In this document: piece by piece, positions 52,496-61,229 of the stretch | How positions within the stretch are numbered: position 1 is the first letter of the stretch | How the letters are laid out: each line of letters opens with the position of its first letter | Origin: Flavobacterium laiguense | GTDB lineage: Bacteria; Bacteroidota; Bacteroidia; Flavobacteriales; Flavobacteriaceae | Assembly: GCF_003097655.1 (NCBI RefSeq) | Contig: NZ_QCZH01000004.1 | Span: forward strand, 186,001 to 250,000 | Direction: 5' to 3' | Length of the DNA: 64,000 nt | The notes under the pieces: generated by a model | What the model was told of the DNA's origin: nothing | Database searches by the model: none | What the model saw: the letters and a program-made list of their open reading frames with translations, nothing else | Made by a program: the position numbers and the translations under genes

Positions 52496-53839
52496 ATGAA
52501 AAATACAAAAAAATACATTAATAGATTTATTGACAGTCATTTGAGTTCCTGGATGAATGACATATATAAAAAGCCGTTATTGTTACGAGGAGCAAGACAG
52601 GTTGGCAAGTCATCATCAGTACGGAATATAGGAAAATCATTTTCTTATTTCTTAGAAATAAATCTAGAAGAAAATAGTGCCATTCATACTTTGTTCAACG
52701 AAAACAATAGTATAGATAGCATTTGCTCTAAACTCGAAATAGCATTCAACATCCCGATAGAAGAAGGAAAAACATTGCTATTTTTAGACGAAATTCAATC
52801 TTGTCCCAATGCCATCACTGCCTTACGCTATTTTTACGAACAAAAACCAAATTTACATGTTATTGCCGCAGGTTCTTTATTAGAATTTGCTTTAGAAACA
52901 TTACCTTCATTTGGAGTTGGGAGAATTAGAACGATATTTATTTATCCTTTATCATTTGATGAATTTCTTGGCGCAATGAATGAAGAGCGGCTACTGGAAC
53001 TAAAGAAAAAAGCAAGTGCTGAATTCCCATTGGACGCCATTTTTCATCAAAAACTAATCGACTATTTTAAACAATTTCTACTCGTGGGCGGAATGCCGGA
53101 AGTTGTCGCTCGATTTATAGTAAACAAAAGTCTTCTGGAAGCACAACAGGTATTAGATGATTTACTTTTATCGTTAAAAAGTGATTTCATCAAATACAAA
53201 AAGAAAGTTCCATCCACAAGAATCAATGAAGTATTCGAATCGGTTTCTAAGCAAATGGGCGCGAAATTTATTTATATAAAAATCGGCAATCATCTAACCA
53301 ATTTACAAATAAAAGAAGCGTTGCACCTGCTTATACTTTCTGGGCTTGTCATTCCGGTAACCCACACTGCTGCAAACGGCATCCCTCTTGGTGCTGAAAT
53401 AGATTTAAAAAAGCGAAAAATACTATTATTAGACACGGGTATTTTTCAACGTGTTTTGGGATTGGACATTTCAGATATAATTTTGAAAAGCCATTTTGAG
53501 GTTATAAACAAAGGAGCCATTGCAGAGTTATTTTTTGGTTTAGAATGGTTAAAATACAGCAGTCCGTTTTCACAAAACGAACTTTATTATTGGCATCGGG
53601 AAAACAAAACGGCTAATGCCGAAGTAGATTATATTGTTCAACAAAACACAGCCATTATTCCCGTGGAAATCAAATCATCCAAGAGTGGCGCTATGCAAAG
53701 TTTACGCCTATTCTTGAAGGAAAAAAACATTCAAAAAGGAGTTCGGTTTTCATTGGAAAATTTTTCGAGTTTGGAAGATATTTCGATTTATCCTCTATAT
53801 GCTGTAAGTACATTTGCAGAGTTGAAAAATAAAAATTAA
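52496..53839 (+). CDS. AAA ATPase with DUF4143 domain
   Basis: A 447-residue protein. Walker A GARQVGKSS and Walker B LLFLDEIQSCP lie in the N-terminal AAA domain (about residues 25-170), with the sensor AAGSLLEF following. The C-terminal DUF4143 domain (about 190-447) ends with a PD-(D/E)XK-like strand pattern (EVDYIVQQNTAIIPVEIKSS). This family is widespread and often horizontally spread, with no confirmed function, although some members are linked to defence or DNA repair. Start at ATG 52496 rather than TTG 52490. It has its own promoter element. Confidence 0.88.
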   Translation: MKNTKKYINRFIDSHLSSWMNDIYKKPLLLRGARQVGKSSSVRNIGKSFSYFLEINLEENSAIHTLFNENNSIDSICSKLEIAFNIPIEEGKTLLFLDEIQSCPNAITALRYFYEQKPNLHVIAAGSLLEFALETLPSFGVGRIRTIFIYPLSFDEFLGAMNEERLLELKKKASAEFPLDAIFHQKLIDYFKQFLLVGGMPEVVARFIVNKSLLEAQQVLDDLLLSLKSDFIKYKKKVPSTRINEVFESVSKQMGAKFIYIKIGNHLTNLQIKEALHLLILSGLVIPVTHTAANGIPLGAEIDLKKRKILLLDTGIFQRVLGLDISDIILKSHFEVINKGAIAELFFGLEWLKYSSPFSQNELYYWHRENKTANAEVDYIVQQNTAIIPVEIKSSKSGAMQSLRLFLKEKNIQKGVRFSLENFSSLEDISIYPLYAVSTFAELKNKN

Positions 53840-53959
53840 TTATAGTAATTTGGGTAGAAAAAAAGAATTTTCACCTCCTAAAACTACCTAAATTTCACCG
53901 AAAAAGCTCTGATAGTCGAATTGCTCTCGCAATTACCTTTTACTTTTTCCTTTATAGAA

Positions 53960-54003
53960 GTAAAAGATATAGCGGATAACAGGTCCCGATAGCTATCGGG
54001 ATA
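53960..54003. repeat. Palindrome and fragment of a dispersed flavobacterial repeat
   Basis: The 313-bp gap before asnS contains a perfect 18-bp palindrome (53984-54001, core CCCGATAGCTATCGGG). The left flank AAAAGATATAGCGGATAAC looks like the reverse complement of part of the GGGTCGGGC..CCGCT-type element seen at 37820. I see no gene in the gap; asnS promoter and heptad elements are at its right end. Confidence 0.5.
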
Positions 54004-54079
54004 GCTCCAAACTAGGTTTATCATCCAATTACATTTTGATTACTCCATTGCTCACCATGACAATTACAAACAAATCATT

Positions 54080-54087
54080 TATATTTG
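54080..54087 (+). promoter_or_regulatory. -7 promoter element (TATATTTG) for asnS
   Basis: Exact TAnnTTTG 65 bp before the asnS ATG; the heptad array at 54120 lies within the resulting leader. Confidence 0.5.
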
Positions 54088-54119
54088 CATTTAGATTAAA
54101 ACACCGATTTTTGTTTTAA

Positions 54120-54147
54120 TCTAAAATCTGAACTCTAAAATCTAATA
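54120..54147. repeat. Heptad (7-bp) array, TCTAAAA type
   Basis: Four 7-bp units with no slip (TCTAAAA, TCTGAAC, TCTAAAA, TCTAATA), ending 5 bp before the asnS ATG. Confidence 0.75.
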
Positions 54148-54152
54148 TTAAA

Positions 54153-55586
54153 ATGAGACACACAAAAGTTAAAGACTTACTAAACAGTACAACGACGTTA
54201 CAGGAAATTAATGCAAAAGGTTGGGTTAGAACTTTTAGAAATAATCAGTTTATTGCTTTAAATGATGGTTCTACCATTAATAATATACAATGTGTTGTCG
54301 ATTTTGAGAATACACCAGAGGAAACTTTGAAAAGAATCACTACTAGTGCGGCAGTTTCTGTGACTGGTGACTTAGTAGAAAGCAAAGGTGCTGGTCAGAA
54401 ATATGAAATTCAAGTTAAGAGAATCGAAATCCTTGGTGATTCGGATGCCGAGAAATTCCCAATACAACCAAAGAAACACTCTTTGGAATTCTTGCGTGAA
54501 AATGCACATTTACGTGTGCGTACGAATGCTTTTGGAGCGATTATGCGTGTGCGTTCGGTATTGTCATTTGCAGTACACCAATATTTTCAAGAAAAAGGTT
54601 TTGTCTATGTAAACACGCCGATTATTACTGGAACAGATGCTGAAGGCGCAGGTGAAATGTTTAAAGTAACTACTTTGCCTTCTGAAAACGCACCAAAAAA
54701 TGAAGAAGGAAATGTGGACTTCAAACAAGATTTCTTTGGTAAAGAAACTTGCCTGACCGTTTCTGGACAATTGGTTGCCGAAACCTACGCTATGGCTTTA
54801 GGCCAAGTATATACTTTTGGACCAACTTTTAGAGCGGAGAACTCGAATACTTCCCGTCACTTGGCTGAGTTTTGGATGATTGAACCCGAAGTGGCTTTCA
54901 ATGATTTGACTGATAATATGGATCTTGCCGAAGATTTCATTAAATATGTAGTGAAATATGCAGTGGATCACTGTGGCGATGATTTGAAATTCTTGGAAGG
55001 TCGTTTGACTGAAGAAGAAAAATCAAAACCACAAGCTGAGAGAAGTGAAATGCCATTGTTGGAAAAATTAGGTTTTGTAATAGAAAACAATTTCAAACGT
55101 GTATCCTACACCGAAGCAATTGATATTTTAAGAGATTCTACTCCAAACAAAAAGAAAAAATTCAACTATATCATTAACGAATGGGGAGCTGATTTACAAT
55201 CGGAACACGAGCGTTATTTGGTAGAGAAACACTTTAAATGTCCGGTAATCTTGTTTGATTACCCAGCAAACATCAAAGCTTTCTACATGCGTTTGAACGA
55301 AGACGGAAAAACAGTTCGTGCGATGGACATACTTTTCCCTGGAATTGGAGAAATCGTAGGAGGTTCTCAAAGAGAAGAGCGTTTTGATGTTTTGGTCGAA
55401 AAAATGAGAGTCTTAGGAATAGACGAAGAAGAATTATGGTGGTACCTAGACACTAGACGATTCGGTTCTGCGGTTCACTCTGGTTTTGGACTTGGATTCG
55501 AAAGATTGGTACTTTTTGTAACTGGAATGACAAATATTCGTGACGTAATTCCTTTCCCAAGAACACCTGGAAGTGCGGAGTTTTAA
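54153..55586 (+). CDS. asnS: Asparagine--tRNA ligase
   Basis: Class II synthetase that charges tRNA-Asn. A 477-residue protein with an N-terminal OB-fold anticodon-binding domain (about 15-110, [18 protein letters not shown]) and a catalytic domain with motif 2 ([20 protein letters not shown]) and motif 3 ([20 protein letters not shown]) plus the [12 protein letters not shown] ending. Asparagine rather than aspartate specificity is inferred from the AsnRS-type [13 protein letters not shown] region. Downstream come the GxxExxY repeats. Confidence 0.96.
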   Translation: MRHTKVKDLLNSTTTLQEINAKGWVRTFRNNQFIALNDGSTINNIQCVVDFENTPEETLKRITTSAAVSVTGDLVESKGAGQKYEIQVKRIEILGDSDAEKFPIQPKKHSLEFLRENAHLRVRTNAFGAIMRVRSVLSFAVHQYFQEKGFVYVNTPIITGTDAEGAGEMFKVTTLPSENAPKNEEGNVDFKQDFFGKETCLTVSGQLVAETYAMALGQVYTFGPTFRAENSNTSRHLAEFWMIEPEVAFNDLTDNMDLAEDFIKYVVKYAVDHCGDDLKFLEGRLTEEEKSKPQAERSEMPLLEKLGFVIENNFKRVSYTEAIDILRDSTPNKKKKFNYIINEWGADLQSEHERYLVEKHFKCPVILFDYPANIKAFYMRLNEDGKTVRAMDILFPGIGEIVGGSQREERFDVLVEKMRVLGIDEEELWWYLDTRRFGSAVHSGFGLGFERLVLFVTGMTNIRDVIPFPRTPGSAEF

Positions 55587-55611
55587 TTTTTCACCACTAA
55601 TATTTTTTTTG

Positions 55612-55782
55612 CACGAAGGCTCAAAGACGCTAAGAAAAACTTAAAGGTTTTTTGCTTCGAAGACTCTAAGACACTAAGTTTTTTTTAACGTGATAAATAT
55701 TTTTGTAGCAAAAACACAAAGGCTCTAAGAAAAATTTAAAGTTTTTAGAATTAATAACTTGGCGCCTTTGTGCCTTAGCAGC
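55612..55782. repeat. Cluster of short repeats flanking the GxxExxY gene (left side)
   Basis: Three inverted copies of an AAGGCTCxAAGACxCTAAG-type unit (around 55617, 55660 and 55715) precede one direct copy (55756-55782, core GGCGCCTTTGTGCCTTAGC) directly before the gene. The direct copy matches the one on the right at 22 of 27 positions. Confidence 0.75.
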
Positions 55783-55800
55783 AATTAAAAGCAATTAACA

Positions 55801-56199
55801 ATGATTACAGAAAGAACTGAAGAGATTGCTAAGATAATTGTACATTCTGCCTTTAAGGTTCATAAAGAACTTGGACCCGGATTATTAGAAAGAGTATATG
55901 AAGCTTGCTTAGCTCACGAAATCAGGAAAGCTGGATTAGATGTTAAAAGACAAATTGACATTCCAATTGTTTATGACGGACTTGAGTTTGATGAAGGATT
56001 ACGGTTAGATTTATTCATTGAAGACTGTATTATTATAGAAATAAAATCTGTCGAAAAAGTCAATCCCGTTTGGGAAGCACAAATAATAAGTCATTTGAAA
56101 TTATTAAATAAAGATTTAGGGTTTTTAATTAACTTTAATGTACCACTTGTAAAAAATGGCATCAGAAGATTTATTAACACAAAAAAGAAAAATTACTAA
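55801..56199 (+). CDS. GxxExxY family protein (PD-(D/E)XK nuclease-like)
   Basis: A 132-residue protein with the diagnostic GLLERVY (G27, E30, Y33) and nuclease-like core: D70 in LRLDLFIED and E80-x-K82 in IIIEIKSVEK. The fold is expected to be a minimal PD-(D/E)XK endonuclease. Length is normal, and no stop or frameshift is visible. It lies alone between asnS and rpoN, bounded by repeats on both sides, which suggests it is a mobile cargo rather than a housekeeping gene. Function in cells is unknown. Confidence 0.88.
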   Translation: MITERTEEIAKIIVHSAFKVHKELGPGLLERVYEACLAHEIRKAGLDVKRQIDIPIVYDGLEFDEGLRLDLFIEDCIIIEIKSVEKVNPVWEAQIISHLKLLNKDLGFLINFNVPLVKNGIRRFINTKKKNY

Positions 56200-56239
56200 C
56201 AAAAAACCTTTGTCTCTTTTCTCTTTTTAACAAAATAAA

Positions 56240-56266
56240 AACTTTGCGCCTTTGCGTCTTAGTGGC
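56240..56266. repeat. Right-side direct repeat flanking the GxxExxY gene
   Basis: Core TTTGCGCCTTTGCGTCTTAG; pairs with the left direct copy. It is upstream of the rpoN start codon and contains the TTG at 56252, which is therefore not the rpoN start. Confidence 0.78.
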
Positions 56267-56287
56267 TTAACAAACCTTGTCATATCA

Positions 56288-57754
56288 ATGCTAAAGCAGT
56301 TTTTAAATTTAAAAATATCACAGAAATTATCTCCACAGCAAATTCAGCTGATGAAGTTAATTCAGTTGCCTACGCAAGCATTTGAACAACGTTTATTGGA
56401 AGAAATGAATGAGAATCCTGCTTTAGAAACTGGAAAAGAGGAGGACATTTATGAAAAAGACGAGTTTGAGAATGAGCAGTATGACGATTATGATGATTCG
56501 GAAGCAGACAGAGTAGATGCCGAAGACATCAACTTAGACGATTACTTAAGTAGTGACGAGACCCCAGATTATAAAACCCAAGTCAATAACTACAGCGATG
56601 ACGATGACGACAGGGAAACTCCTTTTGCTGCTCCCGTAAGTTTTCATCAAGATTTAATCAATCAATTAAACACTTTTATATTAAGTGACGAAGAGCGTGA
56701 TATCGCCGAATTTTTGGTGGGAAGCATTGACGATATGGGTTACATTCGCAGAAGTACCCCAGACATTGTTGACGACATGGCCTTTACGCAAGGTTTGTAT
56801 ACCAATGAAAAACAGGTTGAAAGTATCCTTCAAATCATCCATGAATTAGAGCCAACAGGAGTGGGTGCCCGTGATTTACAAGAATGTTTATTACTGCAAT
56901 TAAAGCATAAAACCCCAACAGAATCCGTTGATTTGGCCACCGCTATCATCGAACAACAGTTTGATGCTTTTGCCAGAAAACATTACGACAAATTGGTTCA
57001 AAAATTCAATATTTCCAATGAGCAGCTTAGAAAGGCAATTCATGAAATAGAAAGACTCAATCCTAAACCAGGCGGGTCATTTGCCGGAAATAATAAAATC
57101 ACAGAAAACGTAGTTCCCGACTTTACCATTCGCATAATCGATGGTGAGTTAGAACTAACCTTAAATGGCAGAAATGCCCCTGCATTGCACGTTTCTAAAG
57201 ATTACCAAGAAATGATGCAAACGTATAAGGATTCTAAAGACAAATCGAATTCCCAAAAAGATGCGGTTCAGTTTATCAAACAAAAACTGGACTCGGCCAA
57301 ATGGTTTATTGACGCTATAAAACAGCGTCAGGACACCTTATTTGTTACCATGAACGCCATTATGCATTACCAACAGGAATATTTACTTGACGGCGATGAA
57401 ACCAAGATAAAACCCATGATTTTAAAAGACATTGCCGATAGGGTTGGTTTGGACATCTCAACCGTTTCTAGGGTTGCCAACAGTAAATATGTCGAAACGC
57501 CTTATGGCACCAAACTCATCAAAGAATTCTTCTCAGAAGCCATGAAAAATGATCAGGGCGAAGATGTGTCAACACTTGAAATCAAGAATATACTTAAAAC
57601 CATCATTGAAGAAGAAGACAAGCAAAAACCTTTAGCAGACGATCTTTTGGCTGAAATCCTAAAAGACAAAGGATATCCAATTGCGCGAAGAACCATTGCT
57701 AAATATAGGGAACAGCTAGAAATTCCTGTGGCTCGAATGAGAAGAAAAATATAA
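56288..57754 (+). CDS. rpoN: RNA polymerase sigma-54 factor
   Basis: A 488-residue sigma-54. Region I is Gln/Leu-rich (LSPQQIQLMKLIQLPTQAFE, about 14-33) and is followed by an acidic region II (about 45-105, unusually Asp/Glu-rich), the core-binding domain, an HTH (DISTVSRVANSKYVETPYG) and the RpoN box near the end (RRTIAKYREQLEIP). It directs transcription from -24/-12 promoters with AAA activators. Start taken at ATG 56288 (MLKQFLNLKISQKL), since the upstream in-frame TTG lies in a repeat. No activator gene is adjacent. Confidence 0.95.
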   Translation: MLKQFLNLKISQKLSPQQIQLMKLIQLPTQAFEQRLLEEMNENPALETGKEEDIYEKDEFENEQYDDYDDSEADRVDAEDINLDDYLSSDETPDYKTQVNNYSDDDDDRETPFAAPVSFHQDLINQLNTFILSDEERDIAEFLVGSIDDMGYIRRSTPDIVDDMAFTQGLYTNEKQVESILQIIHELEPTGVGARDLQECLLLQLKHKTPTESVDLATAIIEQQFDAFARKHYDKLVQKFNISNEQLRKAIHEIERLNPKPGGSFAGNNKITENVVPDFTIRIIDGELELTLNGRNAPALHVSKDYQEMMQTYKDSKDKSNSQKDAVQFIKQKLDSAKWFIDAIKQRQDTLFVTMNAIMHYQQEYLLDGDETKIKPMILKDIADRVGLDISTVSRVANSKYVETPYGTKLIKEFFSEAMKNDQGEDVSTLEIKNILKTIIEEEDKQKPLADDLLAEILKDKGYPIARRTIAKYREQLEIPVARMRRKI

Positions 57755-57823
57755 ACCCGAAAGCTGTTATCATTTGTTTTAATCTACATTCTAATAAACA
57801 ATCTTCAAATACCCTTTTGAAAC

Positions 57824-58429
57824 TTGAAAAAAATACTCCCCCTTTTTTCCTATATTTTTCATCCGCTATTCATACCGGCCATGGCCACTTCCGTCTATTT
57901 TTTATTTGGCATTTCTAATTTTAGAGTAGAAGAAATCACTATTATATTGACACAAATAATAACACTAACAATATTTATACCAATAGTATTTTATCTGTTT
58001 TTACGCTCCACCGGCAAAGTAGATTCGATTATGATTCCCAATATTGATCAACGTAAAATCCCTTTATTGTTGCAATGCTTTATAATCATCCTCTTGGTTC
58101 AAAAAAGCATCACTATTGAAAGATACCCAGAACTTCATTTTTTCTTTCTGGGCGCTTTATTAAGCACCTTAACCGCTCTCGTCTCCTTGTTTTTCAACAT
58201 TAAGGTCAGCTTGCATATGTTGGCCGTATCTTCTTTAACCGTATTTGTTTTTGGATTGAATATTCACCACCAGGCAAATGCCATTTACATGGTTGTTTTT
58301 TTTGTTATAAGTACTGGTTTTGTAGCTTCTTCCCGTTTAGAAATGAAGGCACATTCCCCAAAAGAGCTTCTGATTGGCCTTTTGATTGGAAGTATTTCCC
58401 AATTGCTGTTGCTGTTTTTGTGGCTATAA
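57824..58429 (+). CDS. Hypothetical membrane protein
   Basis: A 201-residue integral membrane protein with about six hydrophobic segments and one conserved-looking motif VDSIMIPNIDQRKIPLLLQC (about 66-85). I do not recognise the family; membrane phosphatase-like (PAP2-type) proteins in Flavobacteria have this layout, but the catalytic motifs are not clear. The start is TTG at 57824; no in-frame ATG exists before the first membrane segment. Its end overlaps the convergent PorT-like gene by 6 bp. Confidence 0.7.
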   Translation: MKKILPLFSYIFHPLFIPAMATSVYFLFGISNFRVEEITIILTQIITLTIFIPIVFYLFLRSTGKVDSIMIPNIDQRKIPLLLQCFIIILLVQKSITIERYPELHFFFLGALLSTLTALVSLFFNIKVSLHMLAVSSLTVFVFGLNIHHQANAIYMVVFFVISTGFVASSRLEMKAHSPKELLIGLLIGSISQLLLLFLWL

Positions 58430-59128
58430 AATATAAAATTGGAGCCCAATGCTCAAAGTTTGCAATTCAATAGTCTCATTATTGATTTTTGCAGTTGATT
58501 TAAAAAGAGAATTTAAACCATAATAGGCATATAAATTTATCGTGTTGTATCCCGTAGAAATATAAGCTCCATAAAGTAAATCATTAAAATCTTTATTGTT
58601 TTTAATCTTAACCTTTGTTTGATCGTCTTCATAAACCGACTTGTCCATCAACAAATAACTTAGTTTAAATCCCCCGTAAATTCTCCAGAACTTATATATT
58701 TCCGGTGTTGAAGTACGCCATCTAAATTCAATTGGCATTTCTACCAATAACTGTTCAAACTTATTTCTGTCATAATTCACCTTGGAAGGAATTATGGCAT
58801 AAATAGGATTTTGATTTGTACCCGTGATAGATAGATTTTGAATATAATTATTATAGGCAAAACCAATACCCGGGGCTATTGCAACCGTTCGGCTTTTATT
58901 TACGGGCATGTCTCTAAGAAAACCGAGTGAAAAACCAAATGAAATTTTATTCTGCGAAAAATCTGCAGGCTGATTTAAAAGTGAATTATAAATAACTCCG
59001 CTATAGAATTGATCTTCTCTATAAAGCGAATCAATTTTAATATGTAATGTATCAATTGAAAATTCATTCCCTTGAGAAAAACCTTTAAAAAATGATAAAA
59101 AAAGGAAACAACCAAGAAATAATCGCAT
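58424..59128 (-). CDS. PorT-family outer-membrane beta-barrel protein
   Basis: A 234-residue protein with a signal peptide (about 1-18, ending GFSQG) and eight short amphipathic strands (for example KISFGFSLGFLRDMP, TVAIAPGIGFAYNNY and QLLVEMPIEFRWRT) ending LGLQFYIL-type aromatics. This is the layout of small PorT/OmpX-like barrels. PorT itself is a T9SS component, but without its usual neighbours I cannot say this is the T9SS PorT/SprT. It overlaps the convergent membrane protein gene by 6 bp. Confidence 0.72.
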   Translation of the reverse strand: MRLFLGCFLFLSFFKGFSQGNEFSIDTLHIKIDSLYREDQFYSGVIYNSLLNQPADFSQNKISFGFSLGFLRDMPVNKSRTVAIAPGIGFAYNNYIQNLSITGTNQNPIYAIIPSKVNYDRNKFEQLLVEMPIEFRWRTSTPEIYKFWRIYGGFKLSYLLMDKSVYEDDQTKVKIKNNKDFNDLLYGAYISTGYNTINLYAYYGLNSLFKSTAKINNETIELQTLSIGLQFYIL

Positions 59129-59271
59129 ATTACGTATTGAATTAAATTAAAACCTAAGACTTTCTATTTAATGAAAGTCAAAAATCACTAATACAAAGAT
59201 ACCATTTTGAAAGTTTGGTAGTCCTTTTTAAAAACAAATAATACCTATATCGATAAAAACGCTCAAAAAAA

Positions 59272-59304
59272 ACCTTTCTCCCTGAAGAGCTTCAGAAGGA
59301 AAGG
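59272..59304 (-). terminator. Terminator downstream of the 63-residue protein gene
   Basis: On the minus strand GGAAAGG-type and CTTCAG stems form a hairpin followed by a T-run (complement of the A-run at 59265-59272). Confidence 0.65.
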
Positions 59305-59315
59305 ATCTAATGAGA

Positions 59316-59507
59316 CTAGATTTTAACCTGTTGAGTGTAATTGGTAAAAACATGTTCTAACTGAAGGCCTGAATAAGAACAAAATTCCCCTATGGAAATT
59401 AATTGACGTGGTTCTTTATTCAAGTTGTCTTTAATTTTATTTAAATACAACCTTGCCTGACTGTATGTTTTACCGGTAATAGTTGTACATCTTTTGGATA
59501 AATGCAT
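59316..59507 (-). CDS. Small hypothetical protein (63 residues)
   Basis: A 63-residue protein with a basic, helical profile: MHLSKRCTTITGKTYSQARL, then KIKDNLNKEPRQLISIGEF and CSYSGLQLEHVF. The EPRQLISIGEFCSYSGL stretch resembles a short helix-turn-helix-like conserved motif, so it is likely a real gene, and it has a terminator. I do not recognise a family or role. Confidence 0.5.
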   Translation of the reverse strand: MHLSKRCTTITGKTYSQARLYLNKIKDNLNKEPRQLISIGEFCSYSGLQLEHVFTNYTQQVKI

Positions 59508-59798
59508 ACCCAGATGTTTCTTAATATCACTGTTTTATTTATTTTTAATACATTATCCATACTTAGGATACGGCTTTGAGTACCTCTAACTGACTAGAAC
59601 AAAGTTACTAAAATAACGTTGTCCTCAAGTGACTAAAAAGTGTTATCATAGGCTTTTTACTACCGTTTTTGACATAGCCCCTTTGAAATTTAATTTAAAT
59701 GATGAAATCTTTGCTCAGATCATTCCCGATTTAGTTGCAACGAATATTCAGGATGAAAGAGTAGTAAAATCATTTTTAAACTTAAATTTTAAACCGTT

Positions 59799-60239
59799 AT
59801 GGCAAAACAGAAAGGCATAATTAAATTGAAAGGTACTATCGGGGATATTACTTTTTATAAAACAAAAGATGGGTATATTGCCCGTGAGAAAGGTGGCATT
59901 GATGCGAACAGAATTGCCAACGATCCTGCGTTTCAGCGAACAAGAGAAAATGGTTCAGAATTTGGAAGAGCGGGTAAGACAGGTAAAACCTTGCGTTTGA
60001 CATTGCGTACTTTACTTCTGAATTCCTCAGACAGCAGGATGGTTAGTCGACTTACCCAAACTATGGTTAAAGTTATTCAAGCGGATTTGACCAATGATCG
60101 CGGATTGCGAAATGTTATTGATGGCGAAGCGGAATTACTGAGGGGTTTTGATTTTAACATAACCGGAAAATTAGGAGCGACGTTGAAGGCAATACTAACG
60201 CAGACTGGAGAATCTAACGTAATTTTTATATTAAACTAA
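59799..60239 (+). CDS. Conserved Bacteroidota protein, probably truncated
   Basis: A 146-residue protein opening MAKQKGIIKLKGTIGDITFY, with KTKDGYIAREKGGIDANRIA and a basic TGKTLRLTLRTLLLNSSDSR middle. I associate this opening with a Bacteroidota family of longer proteins (usually above 200 residues by memory). Here the frame diverges after GKLGATLKAI and stops at ILTQTGESNVIFILN. The next gene starts only one base after its stop codon. Truncation by a frameshift or deletion is inferred; function unknown. Confidence 0.55.
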   Translation: MAKQKGIIKLKGTIGDITFYKTKDGYIAREKGGIDANRIANDPAFQRTRENGSEFGRAGKTGKTLRLTLRTLLLNSSDSRMVSRLTQTMVKVIQADLTNDRGLRNVIDGEAELLRGFDFNITGKLGATLKAILTQTGESNVIFILN

Positions 60240-60240
60240 A

Positions 60241-61134
60241 ATGAACATAAACTTTTCTTCTAACTTATTTCTTTGGTTACTATTAATAACTTTACCAGAA
60301 ATGGTATTTTCTCAATCGGCTGACTTTACCATTCAAGATGTAAAGTTTGAAAGTCAAGGCGTCACTCTTGCAGGCTCAATTTTAACGCCTAAAAAAACAA
60401 TTGCTGCAGTTGTAATTGTTCATGGATCTGATCCTGTAAAAAGAGAAATGGAGTTCGCTAAACGTCTTGCGAAAGAAGGTATTGCCGTATTGACATATGA
60501 TAAACGTGGAGTTGGAGAATCAGGCGGTGTATATGTAGGACCATCTGTTGGCACGAATAATATTGACACTACTAATCTTAATTTATTATCTCACGATGCA
60601 AATGCAGCAGTAAATATATTTCGAACTTATTTGAAAGATAAAAAAACACCAATTGGATTAGTTGGCTTCAGTCAAGCAGGATGGATAATCCCAATTGCTG
60701 CAAGCAAAAATCCACAAATAGAATTTATGGTTTTATTTAGTTGCCCGACAATTACAACCCTAGAACAACTGCGATTTCAGTTTTATACTAATGGAAACAA
60801 TAAATTTTGGGAAAATCATACAGAATCAGATGCTCGTGAACATACTAAAAATGACCCAGACAGGTATCAGTTTACAGCAACTGATCCAAAAATTTCTTTG
60901 AATACACTTTCAATTCCAGGGCTTTGGCTTTTTGGCGAGAAAGATATCCAAATTCCAGTAAAGTTATGTATAGAGCAACTAAATACATTCAAAGTTCAAG
61001 GCAAACCTTTCGAATATACTTTGTTTTCAACATTAGGACACAATACTTCTTCCGGCGATATTACAGCAACTGTTGATATTTCAATTCAATGGATAAAACA
61101 GAAAGCTTTGAACATTAAGAAATCTAAAGAATAA
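60241..61134 (+). CDS. Exported alpha/beta hydrolase
   Basis: A 297-residue secreted hydrolase with a signal peptide (about 1-24). After a dienelactone-hydrolase-like N terminus (VIVHGSDPVKREMEFAKRLAKEG is split by a conserved HGS loop near 58-61), the nucleophile elbow GFSQAGWIIPIA (Ser near 137), acid LFGEKDIQIP (Asp near 238) and catalytic His in TLGHNTSSGD (near 268) are all present. Substrate unknown. It abuts the truncated upstream gene with a one-base gap and stands before a repeat-rich gap. Confidence 0.87.
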   Translation: MNINFSSNLFLWLLLITLPEMVFSQSADFTIQDVKFESQGVTLAGSILTPKKTIAAVVIVHGSDPVKREMEFAKRLAKEGIAVLTYDKRGVGESGGVYVGPSVGTNNIDTTNLNLLSHDANAAVNIFRTYLKDKKTPIGLVGFSQAGWIIPIAASKNPQIEFMVLFSCPTITTLEQLRFQFYTNGNNKFWENHTESDAREHTKNDPDRYQFTATDPKISLNTLSIPGLWLFGEKDIQIPVKLCIEQLNTFKVQGKPFEYTLFSTLGHNTSSGDITATVDISIQWIKQKALNIKKSKE

Positions 61135-61229
61135 AAATAAAGGACTTCCTACAACAGCTAGTGCAACGAATTTGGGCATTGGGCATTATGGGGAAAGTAG
61201 TTTGTTTTTGGGATGATTTTGCAAATCCG

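Noticed and set aside
56252..56287. Longer N terminus for sigma-54
   Set aside because: The TTG lies in the repeat next to the GxxExxY gene; the conserved start MLKQFLNLKISQKL is at 56288.
59629..59820. 63-residue gene with GTG start on the plus strand
   Set aside because: No ribosome site or family pattern, and its end overlaps the start of the conserved MAKQKG gene out of frame; kept only as a weak possibility.
61141..61200. Integron attC-like site after the hydrolase (CCTACAACAGC)
   Set aside because: Only one half of a core-like motif is visible, with no matching inverted partner and no integrase.
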